Source: Megamerina dolium
Lineage: Eukaryota; Arthropoda; Insecta; Diptera; Megamerinidae
Reading direction: 5' to 3'
NCBI GenBank assembly: GCA_963854835.1
Contig: OY978529.1
Location: 11,554,775 to 11,618,774, forward strand
DNA length: 64,000 nucleotides
The position numbers and the translations under genes were made by a program. Below are positions 1 to 12,479 of the stretch, piece after piece. The stretch's first letter is position 1. The number at the start of each line of letters is the position of its first letter. Under the pieces are notes generated by a model. The model did not search any database, was not told the DNA's origin, and saw only the letters and a list, made by a program, of their open reading frames with translations.

Positions 1-599
1 CTGCTGTCAAGTGCACGCATACGTCTACGCGTGCATTGGAGGTCCACTTTTAGCAACGAAATTCATAAATAATTCTGCCAGTGGTGCCTTTTTTCGAGGT
101 AAGGTGCTTCCAACATATTCGTACTATGTGTTATATTTTCTTTACTTTTCTGCTCTTTCGCGAGAGTGTATATATATATAATTCTCTCTGGCTATTCCTA
201 ACCTCTATAATTGCATCGTAGATTGCACCATGCTTTTGCTCAATTGCCCTTCGTTTTATTGTATTTTGAATCATAGCGAGCAGTCGTGGAATTGTCGTTG
301 ATGGCGTCGGTTTAGTTATTTGTGATTGTTTTGTTTTTGTTCTGTTAATTATTTCTATACTGATGAAGAAATAAAATATTGAGTATTGGTGAATAAGCGT
401 AAGATTCCATAAATCTCTTGTATGTGGATTGAATGGTTATATACAATATTTCCGAATCCGTATTGTATCATAGATTTTGTTTAAATCATTTTTGTTAGAA
501 TTTAACGACAAAATAATATAGAGTTGTGATATTCTATGATTAAAATAATAAAATTGTGAATAGTATATGAAAAGTAAAGTAGTTCCAAATTGAAATCAG
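1..599. other. Unassigned non-coding sequence
   Basis: AT-rich sequence with no recognised gene or repeat. A GTAAGG donor-like site follows TCGAG near 110. Confidence 0.5.
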
Positions 600-1497
600 A
601 AAAAAATATAATTCTTCATAAGATTAGAGAAGCAATGAAAAATTTGATGCAAGCGGAAATACTAGAGCGGAACAAAGAAACAAGTAAAGCAAGCAAGCAA
701 CAACAAAGTACATAAAAGATTTCTTTGAAAAGGGGTACAAGTGCAAAGTGAAACTGAACGGAAAGAATATCAGCTATATTCATAAATACATACACATATG
801 CAGATATGCATACATTTTAAAAAGATTACAGCAGTCGAGTGTGGTGTTAAATCGTACAGTATATGTATAAATGTACACAAATGCATGAAACACTAAAGAA
901 AATAGATATAATTTAATACATATAGACGGCTGGCGAGAGACAGTGCGAACAAGAGAAAGAGATAGAGAGTAAAAATACAAATTCTTTAAGCTAACAACAC
1001 AACAATTTTGTTTTGTAAAAATGAACTATGGAGCAAAACAATATCAGTATTAGCGGCAAATTGCGTTTAAATATGCTGCAAGCAAGTGGTATTGTATAAA
1101 ACATTGTCCGAGTAGAAGCAAAGTACTCCAAAATAGGTAATTTGAATCGCGTGTTTAATTAGTGGACAAACAGCAATTTCAAAGAATTTATTGAAGCACT
1201 AAACCCATTTAACGACTACAAAAACTGAGCCAAAAAGTCATATCGGATACGTCATCAAATTCACGGTGCGGCATCGAACTAAAACGGTGGAGCATATGTA
1301 TGTACAGTGTTCTGGATACGTTGATACATCCACTTCCGCATTGTGTTTGGTCGGCTTCTCATATGATTTTGAGTTGGTTTACACACATAAACACACACGA
1401 ATAAAAGCATATCATCAACACAGCCACAATATCTGCTGAAGAAACGCAAGAGGATTACTCATGTGACGACACCCATACAATTGACAAAAAAAAAAAG
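600..1497 (+). other. Candidate aop 5' non-coding exon (weak)
   Basis: This stretch is unique-looking and A-rich, with no transposon signature and CAAGCAAGCAACAACAAAG-type runs common in fly 5' leaders. It ends with a plausible donor, AAG then GTATGCG, at 1498. The orientation matches aop. No promoter element was identified, and the link to aop across a 41 kb intron is inference. Confidence 0.2.
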
Positions 1498-1910
1498 GTA
1501 TGCGTAAATATACATATTTATTTTTATATATACATATTCGTACATTTATTGCTTTCAATTCAGTCGTTTATTATTATTTTTCTACTGTAAATGTAATTCC
1601 TACTTTGTTGTATATTTTGAAAATATTGGTTCATATTAAATGATACGTTTTTCCCAAATATCTTCAAGAAAATACGCAATGCATGTCATAGATATTCAAC
1701 CTAATAATTAAGGAGGCAAACGATTTAATGTTGCTTATGTGCAGTAATTTCAACATTTAGACGAAAAGTTCCGTGAAGGCAACATTTAAGATCGTGGGGT
1801 AGTAACCCGCGGAACCAAGCTCCCAAACCGGACTATTAGGTGGGCTAATCTATTCGCCTGGCATGTTATCTCCATTTTAATTGTTTTATATTATATATCA
1901 CAACGTAATG
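1498..1910. other. Unassigned AT-rich sequence
   Basis: TA/TACATA-rich intron-like DNA. Nothing was recognised before the repeat that begins near 1911. Confidence 0.5.
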
Positions 1911-3070
1911 CTTACGACAGATGCCACGCCCACACCAAGCGTTCAAAGCGACTAACCTCGGAATTTTCAAAGTCTTTAACTTGCTATAACTCACTTAATA
2001 TACCATCTAGAACAAAAATGTAGCATGTAGAATTATGTTCAACTGTTACGTAAAATTGCCAAAACTGGGCGAGCGACAAAAAAAATTTTGTAGCTCCGAA
2101 TTCGGCAACATTCTGTCTAGAACAATCATAATTGTTACTTAGATTAATGTGGTTGGAAATAATCTGGCATAAAATCAACATGCCACGCCCACTCGTTAAC
2201 GTGGCTCCCATACAAAGCAGAGGAAATTATAAAAAAAATTTTAACCGACATAACTTACAAACTATTCAGAATTACTATTGCGAATTACCATTGTAAAGAT
2301 ATCTGGATCTACAAGAAATGGGCGAGCCACGTCCCGTTTTAGGCTAGAGCAACCATAATTAACACTTAAATTAACATTGTAGTCGGAAATAAGTTTGCGT
2401 CAAATCAGAACGCCATTCCCACTTCTTTATGTGGCTCCCACACAAAGTCCAGGGATTAAAAAAAAATGTTTTAAACGTGATAACTTATAAAGTATTCAGC
2501 CTAGAACAACCATATTTAAGTTATGAAGGCTAAGGGTAACTAGATCTAAAAGAAATGGACAAGCCACGCCCACTGTTTATGGTACCTCTCATACAAATTG
2601 ACTGAATTTCTGTTCAATTTAAACCACTGAAAATTGGGCAGTTTTTGCCTAAAGCAAACACTATTTATACTTGGATTAATATCGTGATTGGAAATAATGC
2701 GTGGCATGAAAGTTACATGCCGTTCTCACTTCTTAAAGGGGCTGTCATATAAAGTTGCGAAAATTTAAAAAAAAAACCGCTATAACTTACGAACTATTCT
2801 GCATAGAACAATCAAATTTAAGGTATGGATTAATATTGCAAAGATAATTATATTTAAAAGGAAGAGGCACGCTACGCCCTCTTTTATATAGCTCCTATAT
2901 AAAGCCTTAAATTTTAAAACACCCATAACTTACAAAATACTTCGCCTAGGTCAAGCATATTTCAAGTGTAGATTAGTATTATAGGCAGAAATTATTCCTC
3001 AAAAAATTTGTGAGCCACACCTACTTTTTAACTTCTATACAAAGTAGTGGAAATAAAAGAAAAAGCTAAC
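1911..3070 (-). repeat. Degenerate ~150-bp repeat array, GGGCGTGGC/TATGGGAG family (reverse copy)
   Basis: The motif CTCCCATACAAA or a variant recurs near 2203, 2437, 2587, 2745, 2887 and 3037, each associated with GCCACGCCCAC-type and ACTTACAAACTATTC-type motifs. This is the reverse complement of the better preserved array at 36484-37719, diverged. Confidence 0.75.
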
Positions 3071-3329
3071 TTTTTACATATATTTACATATATAGGATAG
3101 CTTTTAGCCCCAGCTAACTGTAAGGTCATTCATTTTGGTGTCCACTACATATATGTTGATCAATCCTGCATTTTGGCGTTGCTAAAAACTGTTAGTGGTA
3201 TTGCCCCGTAGAATCATATTCGACAATACGTCATCAAATACGGCTGATCAATAAATTGACATAAATGTATTAACAAGTCTCAAAAATAATTTGGGCAAAT
3301 TTTAAGTTTTTACTTACGTCAACGCAACT

Positions 3330-3650
3330 AGGCTTTACACTGGACCAACTCGCTTTCGACAAGGAAAATTATTTGTGAACTTTCACACCTCTCAGAATAG
3401 AATCAGACTAAACAGATCAGATGGGACATATTTGGTGAAAATATCACCTCCATAAAATGGGACTCTCTTCCGATACGTATTGTAAACTGTGTCTGGATGA
3501 GGAGGTGACGTCCATCCATGTACTTTGCGAATGTCCGGCTTTTCCACACTTTGAGTTGGGTTTTTCGCCTTCAGCTTCAATAATCTAAAGTTCTACATAA
3601 CCTATTCTAACCTTCATAAGGAAGGTTGAAAAGATTCTAGTGTCATAATT
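3330..3650 (+). mobile_element. I-like non-LTR retrotransposon, C-terminal zinc-knuckle fragment
   Basis: The plus strand reads CKLCLDEEVTSIHVLCECPA at about 3481-3540, the C-x2-C...H-x4-C ending typical of ORF2 of I/Jockey-type elements after the RNase H domain. No reverse transcriptase is present. This is a dead 3' fragment. Confidence 0.6.
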
Positions 3651-4069
3651 GGGCTTTGTATGGTCACAGTGCCCGCGGTTAGGCTCCAAGTTATATGCAT
3701 CTTAACAGGTTTCCGTCTTATTTCGTTTGGTCTACTTGATGATTAAGGAATATGTCTTTGATATAGGGTGTTATAAATAGAAGTATATTTAAAAATTTGT
3801 TTTTATCTTATATTTTTAGAAGTATATTTTACAATTTTGTTTTTGTAAATGCGAAAATACAAGTAGTAGAAAGACAAGTAGCTAAAATTATCGGTAGTGT
3901 TTGTGGTTTCCTCCATTCTGTATTTTCGATGTTAAAAATTGACCCAAAACCGGGTTTAAACCATTGGCACAAAGCTGGATTCGAAAAGAAGCTCGGTACT
4001 TGGGCGTTACGAATCGAATTTCCATTCCCAAAACCTCAGCCTAAGGGGATGAAATTTACCCATTTCTGA
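3651..4069. other. Unassigned sequence
   Basis: No recognised gene or repeat. A 90-codon open frame at 3797 has no family signature. Confidence 0.4.
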
Positions 4070-4270
4070 AACCGATGCTAACTGGGTATCAGAAATGTGT
4101 AAATGACGACAAAATAGTGCGAAAACGATCGTGGTCAAAGTACAGAGCAGCGACTGAAACGGTGACTTAACAAATCAGGGCTAACCGCCTGGAAGTACAC
4201 ATGATGTAACTGAAAAAGGAATCATCTACTATGAGCTGCCAACATTTGAACCATTTGATTGATTAGATTT
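4070..4270 (+). mobile_element. Mariner transposase scrap
   Basis: A conceptual reading gives NDDKIVRKRSWSKYRAATET followed by AKPGLTA-like residues after a frameshift. This resembles the segment after the first catalytic Asp of DD34D mariners and the copies at 10.4 and 30.2 kb. It is heavily decayed. Confidence 0.4.
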
Positions 4271-5199
4271 GACAAGAATTGACCATTTGTTCCTTAAAAC
4301 AGCTTAAATTGGACTGCACGTGATTGCCTAGAAGTCAATGCACCCGAAAAGAGTGACAGTTGGGCGCGGATCTAGGAGTATTGACTTCGGTCAACTGTGA
4401 ATTCTACAGAAGCATTAGCGGCTTTTTGTGAGCTGGAATTAATTCTGCTGAAAATCAATGTGCACTGATGCTATGCGAACAATACAGAGAGTGTCCAGTT
4501 TTTTAAAGCCGGATATCGTGCGAGTCGTTAGTGAGATAGAGTCAAAAACCGTTAAGGCATTGAAAATATTGACAGGATGTGCTGTTACGACGTCAACCGA
4601 TGCAGCCACGTAAATAAAATCGTGTTAAATAAATAATAGATTGAATAGGAAAGAAACTCGTGTTCATACTTAATGGGTTTGGATTCAGGTCCACAGAATT
4701 TTCACACTAACAACTCGAACGAAAGGCAAGAATAGCGTAGCGCTTGTTGTGGTGTACCTTAACGTGTTCAATAATTTTACATCTAAGGAAGAATTTTCGA
4801 TTAAATGCGATAAAATGGTTAAAGTACTTCATTTTCAGCATTGTAAGTAGGAACGTACTTACTTTGCAAATCTAATCTGGTGGATATGACGTAAAAAGAG
4901 CAACAAATTTAGTGATCGGTGATTAGATGACAACAAAAGCTACCACTATGTTACTGTTACTATGAAAGTGTGTCTTCACACCTCTCCTTTCTTAATCTAG
5001 CATCTTAATCATATAGTGCAGAACCGAGAAGCAAAGTAAATACAGTAAATTAAATTCACTTCCGCATTGCTCCACAAAAACACAAAAATATATACTACTC
5101 ACTTGTACATGCACAGCTCGCGATGCTACAGCAAAATAATAAAAAAAAAAAAAAATAATAAAAACAGCAAGCAACACAAAGATACGCAAATGTATGTAC
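4271..5199. other. Unassigned sequence
   Basis: No recognised gene. The minus-strand frame at 4992-5318 is low-complexity and crosses an A-run; I do not treat it as a gene. Confidence 0.4.
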
Positions 5200-5475
5200 A
5201 TAGACACATCGTACCTACCTACGAATAAATAAGCGAGCGAGCGCGCAACAGTTCTCATCGATAAACGAACGTGTGGTAACAGTAGTCGCAGCAGTGGAGC
5301 AAGAGCACTTGGTTGCACTCAATAACAACAATTATTGTACACAGTTAGCTATGCCTGCATTTAAATGTAGTCAGTCTATCGGTCGATCGGCTGATCGGTT
5401 AGTTGGTCGACACTCCTTATCTGAGGGAATGAAAACAAAAAGAAAGAAGAAAATAAAATAAAACTTATGCAGGGT
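5200..5475 (+). other. Candidate alternative 5' leader exon (weak)
   Basis: A unique-looking stretch (GCGAGCGAGCGCGCAAC, repeated CGATCGG motifs) lies between transposon-rich regions and ends with a possible donor GTACGT at about 5475. It has no coding potential I recognise. It could be a regulatory segment instead. Confidence 0.15.
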
Positions 5476-5739
5476 ACGTTAGTGTTCTGTACTATTCATT
5501 GTCGCAAACTGTACACAAAAATACATTAGGATACAAACGATATTCAGTACGTAATACTCGAAAGACATATCTCATATCTTTTGATAGACTTTCGCAGAAA
5601 ATAATTTTATTATCACTGCAAATCAATACGTAGGTTGCATTAAACATTTTTTTTTTTAAATTATGATCCAGTACGTTTTCGTCAAATCTGTCATTCCCAT
5701 TGGAAAGTTTGACTTGAAAAATTCAACTCGGTCAAAAAA

Positions 5740-6410
5740 ATGGATTTAACTCGTGAACATATTCGAGCTATGATTTTTTACGATTTTCGAAGTGAATTAT
5801 CTCAACAACAGTGCTTCGATCGTCTTCATGCGGCATTTGACGATGAAGCACCAACCCTTCAGACAATTTATAAATGGTTTAACGAATTCAAGTGTGGTCG
5901 CCGTTCGTTTCGTTCGTTCAAAATCGATCATTGTGCCAGAAAACATCGATGCTGAGCGTGAAATGATAATGAAAAATCCTCATGTGGCATACCGTGAGAT
6001 GGAGGCATCATTCGGCATTAGTTCCACCGCCGTGCATACGATATTACATGAACACTAAGCTGTCAGAAAGATTTGATCTCGTTGGATCCTGGATAAAAAA
6101 AGATTCGTGTCGATTGGTGCAAAGAAATGATGAAAATCGCGGTGCTTCGAAAGGCGTTTTTAAGACAGGTGACAGGTGACAAATCATGAATATATGCGTA
6201 CGATCCCGAAATAAAAGAGCAATCGATCGTGTGGGTCTTCCAAGACGAACCAACCCCAACAAAAACAATATTTTGGAGGTGTCTCAGTCGGAGTAGCAAA
6301 AGTGCTTCGACAATTTGTTTCATGGAGAATACTTTGAAAAACAATCAAACCATTTGCGATGATAACCAATTTCATTTTCATACTTTAAAAAAAAAATCAT
6401 AAAAGGCCAC
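5740..6410 (+). mobile_element. Mariner (DD34D-like) transposase remnant, internally deleted
   Basis: It starts MDLTREHIRAMIFYDFRSEL and continues QTIYKWFNEFKCGRRSF. After a frameshift near 5930 the reading is SIIVPENIDAEREMIMKNPH and SSTAVHTILHEH, the N-terminal HTH domains of a mariner. Further pieces in other frames (WVFQDEPTPTK near 6233) follow; the second and third catalytic Asp regions are missing. Length is about 670 bp against about 1.3 kb for an intact mariner. No terminal repeats were resolved. Confidence 0.8.
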
Positions 6411-8385
6411 CCTCGCATATAAGCATATTTTTATTAACTAAAACAGACAACAATAACACATAAAAGTTAATATAAGACTTCCTTATCTTCATTGGTTCCT
6501 AACTAAAGTTAGAAATTGGCTACTACTCAAAAACGGCATCTACATGTTACTCGCAATTTAAAAAATCAGTACAAGATCAGTACATTTTCAGTACACCTGG
6601 CTATCTGAACTGAATACCGTTCATTTATATAAAAACAAATTACAAAATGATATAACTAATGTGTTCTTTCAACGTACGGTATGTAACCGTGACGTTTTTT
6701 TCAAACACTGCTTTTTATCCCAACGTAGACAACACTCAATTGCATATGAACACTACCAGAGCTGCAAAAGAATGCATTCAATTCAGTTGAATCCCTGGAA
6801 GTCACAACGAATGAATTATATTTCCTGATTGTTGTCAAATATGTGACTACGGAATGCAAATATGCAGCTTAGAATTTATTTATAGGAGAGCAATACCGTT
6901 TCTAGTTCTAGTTCTAATCTTTAAATTATTGGCTCAAATCGATAAATTGTTCCTCACATGATGTAACCCTTAAAAATTTGTATTCAGCTTCAAATTGAGC
7001 ATTGCCAACTCCAATTTTTGATTTGTTTATATAAATTAAACAGCTGTTATTCAATTTGCTTTTCAATATTTCCATGATAAATTCTCAAATAACAATTGCT
7101 TTTATTTTCTTTTTGCTTGTATGGCATTGCCAACATTGAAATTTTATAGCCAATGGAATGGATTTTTACTCTGCATTATTTTGGAATAACAAATTTATCT
7201 TCACCAGCAAGATTGGAAAACGGTAATACTTAAAAGGTACTTTAAAGCGTAGTAACTGCAAAAAGCAGAAAACAATATTTTGTATTTTTACTAAACTAAA
7301 TTTGTTTTTTTTTTTTTTGTATTTTGACTAAACTAAACCTTAACTATTTCGCTATACTTAACCTACTAGTTATTTTACTGTCTCCTAGTAATGCACAAAC
7401 GCGCCTACGCAATCATGTTTGAATTCGTTTTTCGTCGTTGCAAAAACGAATGTATTTCTCATTTTCATTTTCTCTCATTTTCGTGAATAGTTATTTTATA
7501 CAAGCTATTCGTTGGTGTTTTAGAGCTATCGAAATGTCTAGGGAAAGGTAATCCCAAAGGGAGGCAATTTACCCCAATTTGAAATTCACTTGTTGAAAGC
7601 GAAGAAATTCGACTGAAGAAGAACTAGCGAAGTTCATCAATAGCTAGCGAATTCGATAATTCGCCCTAGCGACTCTCACTAGAGTCAAATATGTTATGTA
7701 ATTCAATAACTTGAATCGCAAACTGTGCTTCTTTTGTCATTTACAACCTTGATTGATTGCATTCTTTTACAGTCTGCTATATACACATATTTTATATACA
7801 AATATGTATGGTTGTATGTGTGTGTGTATGTGGAGAACTTGTGCAACGTACACTGAAATTTATTGTGTTGAGTTCGGGGATAAAAATACATATGAATATG
7901 TATACATGTGTTTATCTGTATGTATCGTACATATATACACGTATAAAATTATACATATTTATGAAAAAAAACAGCTTATCCCAATAGAGCAATGGTTTAC
8001 GAGTGCAAAAGGCCTATACTGTTAAGGGCACTATCTGAAGTAATACGTTTAAAAAATTATATTTTAGAAATTTTACGGTGAATACCGCTGAACAGAAGTG
8101 ACGTTTTTTTTTTTTGTATTATTATTGCTACTTTATAATTTAATATGGCACCTAAAGGATACTTTCTATTCATATTAGGAAAAATATATATATTTTTATA
8201 TATTTTTATTAAATGCCAGTTTTCTATTTTCCTGTATGTCGGTAAAAACGATGTTCATTGTGTAAGTAAGATTCAGCAATACTGAATAAACTGCTCCTGT
8301 TTTTAATTCAGTTTAATTTTTATAGAAGAATTGTTCACTTGATCAGGGTAACGCTTGAAAATGTGTGTTATCCCAAACAACACTG
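6411..8385. other. Unassigned AT-rich sequence
   Basis: No coding or repeat family was recognised. CAT/TATG microsatellite-like DNA lies at 7770-7960. A short run rich in ACTAAACTAAA motifs is at about 7285-7340. Confidence 0.5.
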
Positions 8386-8925
8386 GAAAAAAATTCTCAA
8401 ACGTTTGAGAAATTGTTATATCTCAATTTGATTTTCACCATTGTTTCTCATTTGAAACTAAACAATTTCTCAAAATTGTCTCAAACATTGATTTTCAACT
8501 TGAGAAAAAATTTTAGCATTTCATTCCATTCCAAAAATTGAAGTATTGTGTTGCATTACTATAGCACTAAAAACTTAAAATTTTGTCTCCTGAAAAATGT
8601 TTAATATGTCATTGAAAATTTGTCACTTGAAAATAGGACAAAAGAATGGGGTGTTTGAGATTTGAGAAAAGCATTGATTCTCAAATGCATCTGAAATTGA
8701 GATTTAACAAAAATTTTTATTGAGCAACCAAATTCCATTTCGTTCTGGTCCGCTAACGTTTCAGAAAATAAAGAAAAATGCCCTATTAAAAAGTGCTCAA
8801 TAGTTTGAGAACGCTATCAACGGTTATTTGAGATGCATTTGAGAACTAATGTTTGAGATTTGCGAAAAGGACTGATTCTCAAATGCATCTCTAGTTTAGA
8901 TTTAACTAAAATGTTTATTGGGATT
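8385..8925. repeat. TTTGAGA/TCTCAAA-rich repeat region
   Basis: The heptamer TTTGAGA or its complement occurs many times. There is a perfect 18-bp palindrome (TTCTCAAACGTTTGAGAA) at 8394-8411 and a ~70-bp imperfect direct repeat at 8653-8723 and 8851-8921, 198 bp apart. No protein signature is present. Confidence 0.65.
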
Positions 8926-10000
8926 CCACAATAATTACTTGATTGACCAACAAATTTGAGGGATTCTTCATAGAGTCGCAACACTGTTATATTTCTACCA
9001 GTCGACTCAATTAACAAGGTTCAGTATTCGAAAAAGTTGGCGCATTTAGCTGTCATCATGCTAAAGACGTGTTAAAATCGTATGTGTTTGTTGTTTTTCA
9101 TTTTTTTTACCTTCATGACAGTATACTCCGTGTGCATACCCTCTTGAGAGAGTACACATAATTCCTCTCTGGGAAGAGTTCACCTTTTATTATTACACCA
9201 TGCTCCCTGTTGATCGTTTGTTCGTTCATGTATTAAATTACACATGTATGCATGCATATATACTCTCAGCATTAACGAACTAAGGAAACGAGGTAATAAG
9301 TAATAAAGCATTCGGAGAAAAGCCCTCCCTTGTCTTACTGCTCGCGCGCCTCTACTGTTGTTATTTCTATACTTATTCTTTGTTTCTATACCTCCCATTT
9401 CCAAGCATACATACACATACTTACATACATCTTACACAGTACTATCACGGGCAATACAATTCGATACTAACATATAAAGTATAAAGAGAAGAAAAACACT
9501 TGTATACGGAAGCTAAACTCGCCTCGAAAGATATTTCACTTAGCAGGAAAGTGTTTCATTTGCGGTTAATACGACGCACTCATTTACATGCATATGGATG
9601 TTTGTATGTGTGTGAATATATATGTATATATAATATGTATGTATGTATATTAGAGGTGTTCTTAATCGGACTTTTTCAACGGGAATTATTGTCAAAAGTT
9701 TCCTTTTACATACTTGTAAACGTCAAACGTCTGCTTTACGACAACGTTTACTAATGAAGGTAGAATTTTATATTCCCCGATTACACTAATTACTTTTTCA
9801 ATACCCAAGTTATTTGAGGGTTCAATCGGTTTTAAATGAATTTTTAACTTTATTTATTTCGTTAAGTTAAGTTTCGTTTCGTCAAGATTTAGTTTTCTCC
9901 TTCAAGTCTAAAATGTAACATCTCTGGTAATATTACTTGCATCTGTCTATACCTGGTTTCAAAGGTGACATTTTAAGCTTCATTCTGATGGAAGAAAATT
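8926..10000. other. Unassigned sequence
   Basis: Unique-looking AT-rich DNA with ATG/TATG microsatellite stretches near 9600-9650. Nothing was recognised. Confidence 0.4.
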
Positions 10001-10868
10001 TGTGTACGTTTCAAAATGATAGATTATAGAAAAAGTAAGAATACGTCGCAGGCTGTTGAAAAATTTGTGAAGTACACGGAGACGATGCTTTAATTAGAAA
10101 AACATCAGCGAACTGGTTTGCTCCTCTTCGATCTGATAATTTTAATGTCAAAGATGCACCTCGCTCTGGTCGACCAATCACTGAAAAAGTCGATGAAATC
10201 ATGAAAAAATTGAGCAAGACCGGCACATATACAACGTGGACGTTGCACTCATCATCAAACAGTTGTCAACCATTTGAAAAATTTAACGGTCCGAATTTCC
10301 ATTTGCGATTCACTGCTAAAAGGGAATGAAATCGATCCATTTTCTGAAGCGAATAATTACAGGCGATGATAAGTGGATCACGTACGACAATAATGTGCGA
10401 AAAAGATCATGGACGAAGCGAGGTGAAGGTGAACGCAAGCGGTGGGAAATCCAAGATTGACACCAAGAAAGGTAATGCTGTGTGTATGGTGGGATTGGAA
10501 GGGGATTGTTCATTATAAATTTCTGCAACCTAGTGAAACGATTGATTCTCATCTATACTATCAACAATTAACAAGATTGAAGCAAACAATTAAACTAAAA
10601 CGGCCAGAATTGATCAACAGAAACGGTGTTTTGTTCTATCATGACAACGCCAGACCACACACATTTTTGATGACTGAAACTGAAATTGAGAGAGCTGGGT
10701 TGGGAAGTTTTAATGCATCCACCATATAGCCCGGACCTTGCACCTTTAGAATATCATTTTTTTCGATCTCTGCAGAATTCTCTTAATGGTGTAAATTTAA
10801 ATTACCTAGAGGCCTGCAAAATGAACTTGGATCAGTTTTTCGCTTAGCAAACACAGAAATTCTACATA

Positions 10869-11798
10869 CAGTGTAATCCATTTATAATGGACTCGCTTAA
10901 GATGGAAACTCTGTTATTATGTACCTCTTTGTCAAGTCCCAGTTCAAACATATGTAAAAAACTCGGTTAAAATAGACTCGGTTATAATGGACTCCGGTTA
11001 TAATAGACAATAAAATCGGATTTTGTCCATTATAACCGAAGCTTTCAAAATCAAATTTCAAAACAAAGTTGGCAATCAGTTGGCAATAAGCAAAATTCAT
11101 CTTCACAACATTAAACTACATTTTCTTCCGCCTAATACTACATCGGTTCTTCAGCCTATGGATCAAGGTGTCATTAATAGCTTGAAACAATCTTATAGAA
11201 AGCAGCTGGTAAAAGACATTCCTGATGGATTAAATTTCGACCCGGAGGACGATGAGCCTTTAAGCAAACTTATTGAAATAAATAACGTAATGGTTTTAAG
11301 CAAGTTTGATGAATATTCAAGGATTGACGAGAATATTATAGCCACAGAAGAACACTCAGACAATGACTTAATTCAAAACTTTCTGCACGAGCTGCTTGAA
11401 GAAGACTCCGGTGATGAAGATTTAGCACAGCCCGAAACTATAATAAAAATAGAACACGCTATGAATTGTTTCAAGAAACTGAAGCCATATTTTCAACAAA
11501 AAGAGAATAGTTCAGATGCAATCAATTTGCTCAATAAAGTCGAAATCACACTACAAAAAGATTTTGCCAATAAGGCATTCACCCAAAAGATAATCACTGA
11601 CTTTTTTCAAAAGACTTAATTAAACTCATTATTTTCTTAATTTTGTATTTTTATGCATAAACTTTATTGATTTAATAAATAAAACACATTGAATTTACTT
11701 TTTGAGTTAAAAATTTTATATTCTGATTAGATGGACACTCGGTTATAATGGACAATTTGACATGGTCCCGTTGAGTCCATTATAACCGGATTACACTG
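10869..11798 (+). mobile_element. Tigger/pogo-like DNA transposon, deleted, with intact terminal repeats
   Basis: The ends are inverted repeats: CAGTGTAATCC..TATAATGGACTC at 10869 and its complement ending GGATTACACTG at 11798, each flanked by TA (10867-10868 and 11799-11800), the target duplication expected for this superfamily. Extra TATAATGGAC motifs lie inside the ends. The internal frame at 11023-11619 encodes the C-terminal part of a Jerky/Tigger DDE transposase. Confidence 0.85.
11023..11619 (+). pseudogene. Tigger/Jerky-type transposase, C-terminal fragment
   Basis: This is an intact 198-residue frame. FLPPNTTSVLQPMDQGVINS (about residues 34-53) is the hallmark motif around the third catalytic residue of Tigger/pogo/Jerky DDE proteins. 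An acidic Glu/Asp-rich tail follows, as in Tigger C-termini. The CENP-B-like DNA-binding half and the first two catalytic residues are absent, and the ATG at 11023 lies almost in the terminal repeat. It is a deletion product rather than a working gene, although the frame is still open. Confidence 0.75.
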
Positions 11799-11954
11799 TA
11801 GATGGAAAATATGGCTTTATCCCAAAAATGGCAATAAGTTATCGATTAAATCCGCACATATTTGGTTTAATAATGCTCGTTTCAAATATAAGAAGAAAGT
11901 GTTAAATTTTTGGTTAAATTTGTAACCGAACTTTTTGGAACAATCTATATTAAG

Positions 11955-12105
11955 ACGATGGTCCCAGAACCACCCGACCTAACAAAGAAAACAACAAATT
12001 TGGGAAAATTTTTCTTTATTTCTCAACTTAATCTCGTTTTAGCTCTATACACTTTTCCCAGCGATGTTCTATAGCTTCGATACCCTGTTTATAGTATGAA
12101 CTCGT
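11955..12105 (-). mobile_element. Mariner transposase C-terminal scrap
   Basis: The minus strand reads YYKQGIEAIEHRWEKCIELK followed by a near-terminal stop, the usual C-terminus of SETMAR-like mariners. No other part was found nearby. Confidence 0.55.
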
Positions 12106-12264
12106 ATGTATATTTTTATTTAATTACACACGTATAACATAGTTTCGGATATGAGTAATCAAAAGTCGTTTCTACGATAATTTGATGCGCTGAAGTCGTT
12201 TCATTCCGCCTTAAAAGATTGGGTCTAGTGTTTGAGGTATAATTTCTTTATAGTTTCTCGAATG

Positions 12265-12465
12265 TAGTTGTAATAACTTACTGCCGGAAGAATTTCCAAT
12301 TACTGACCGACAGGCGGTAACGTTCTAAAAAATTTCATTATGCCCGCCCTCTCTATAAGAGGACAGAGTTGGGTCTTTCGGATATTAAATTTGCTTCGGG
12401 CGGAAATCGAACGTGCGACCCACGGTTCAGGAGGCCAACGCCTCCTGAGTCGTTTAGTATGTTTA
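12265..12465 (-). repeat. Diverged tRNA-derived SINE copy
   Basis: The reverse complement carries a B-box-like GTTCGATTTCC near 12400 and the body motif of the SINE family (TTGCCGGAAG-like, near 12285). It is more diverged than the other copies and lacks a clear A box. Confidence 0.45.
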
Positions 12466-12479
12466 AGAAAGTATTATTG

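Larger units (their letters stand above)
10000..11950 (+). mobile_element. Mariner (DD34D-like) remnant split by a nested Tigger-like element
   Basis: Readings in shifting frames are a KDAPRSGRPITEKVDEI-type linker near 10150, GDDKWITYDN (first catalytic Asp) near 10360, VWWDWKGIVHYKFLQP near 10490, FYHDNARPHTFL (second Asp) near 10640 and [14 protein letters not shown] near 10730. In the last motif the expected third catalytic Asp is Glu. The transposase C-terminus resumes after 11800 (WKIWLYPKNG-like), on the far side of the element at 10869-11798. Frameshifts and stops make it inactive. Confidence 0.8.

Noticed and set aside
3797..4069. 90-codon plus-strand open frame
   Set aside because: No family signature, AT-biased composition and neighbouring transposon debris; likely chance.
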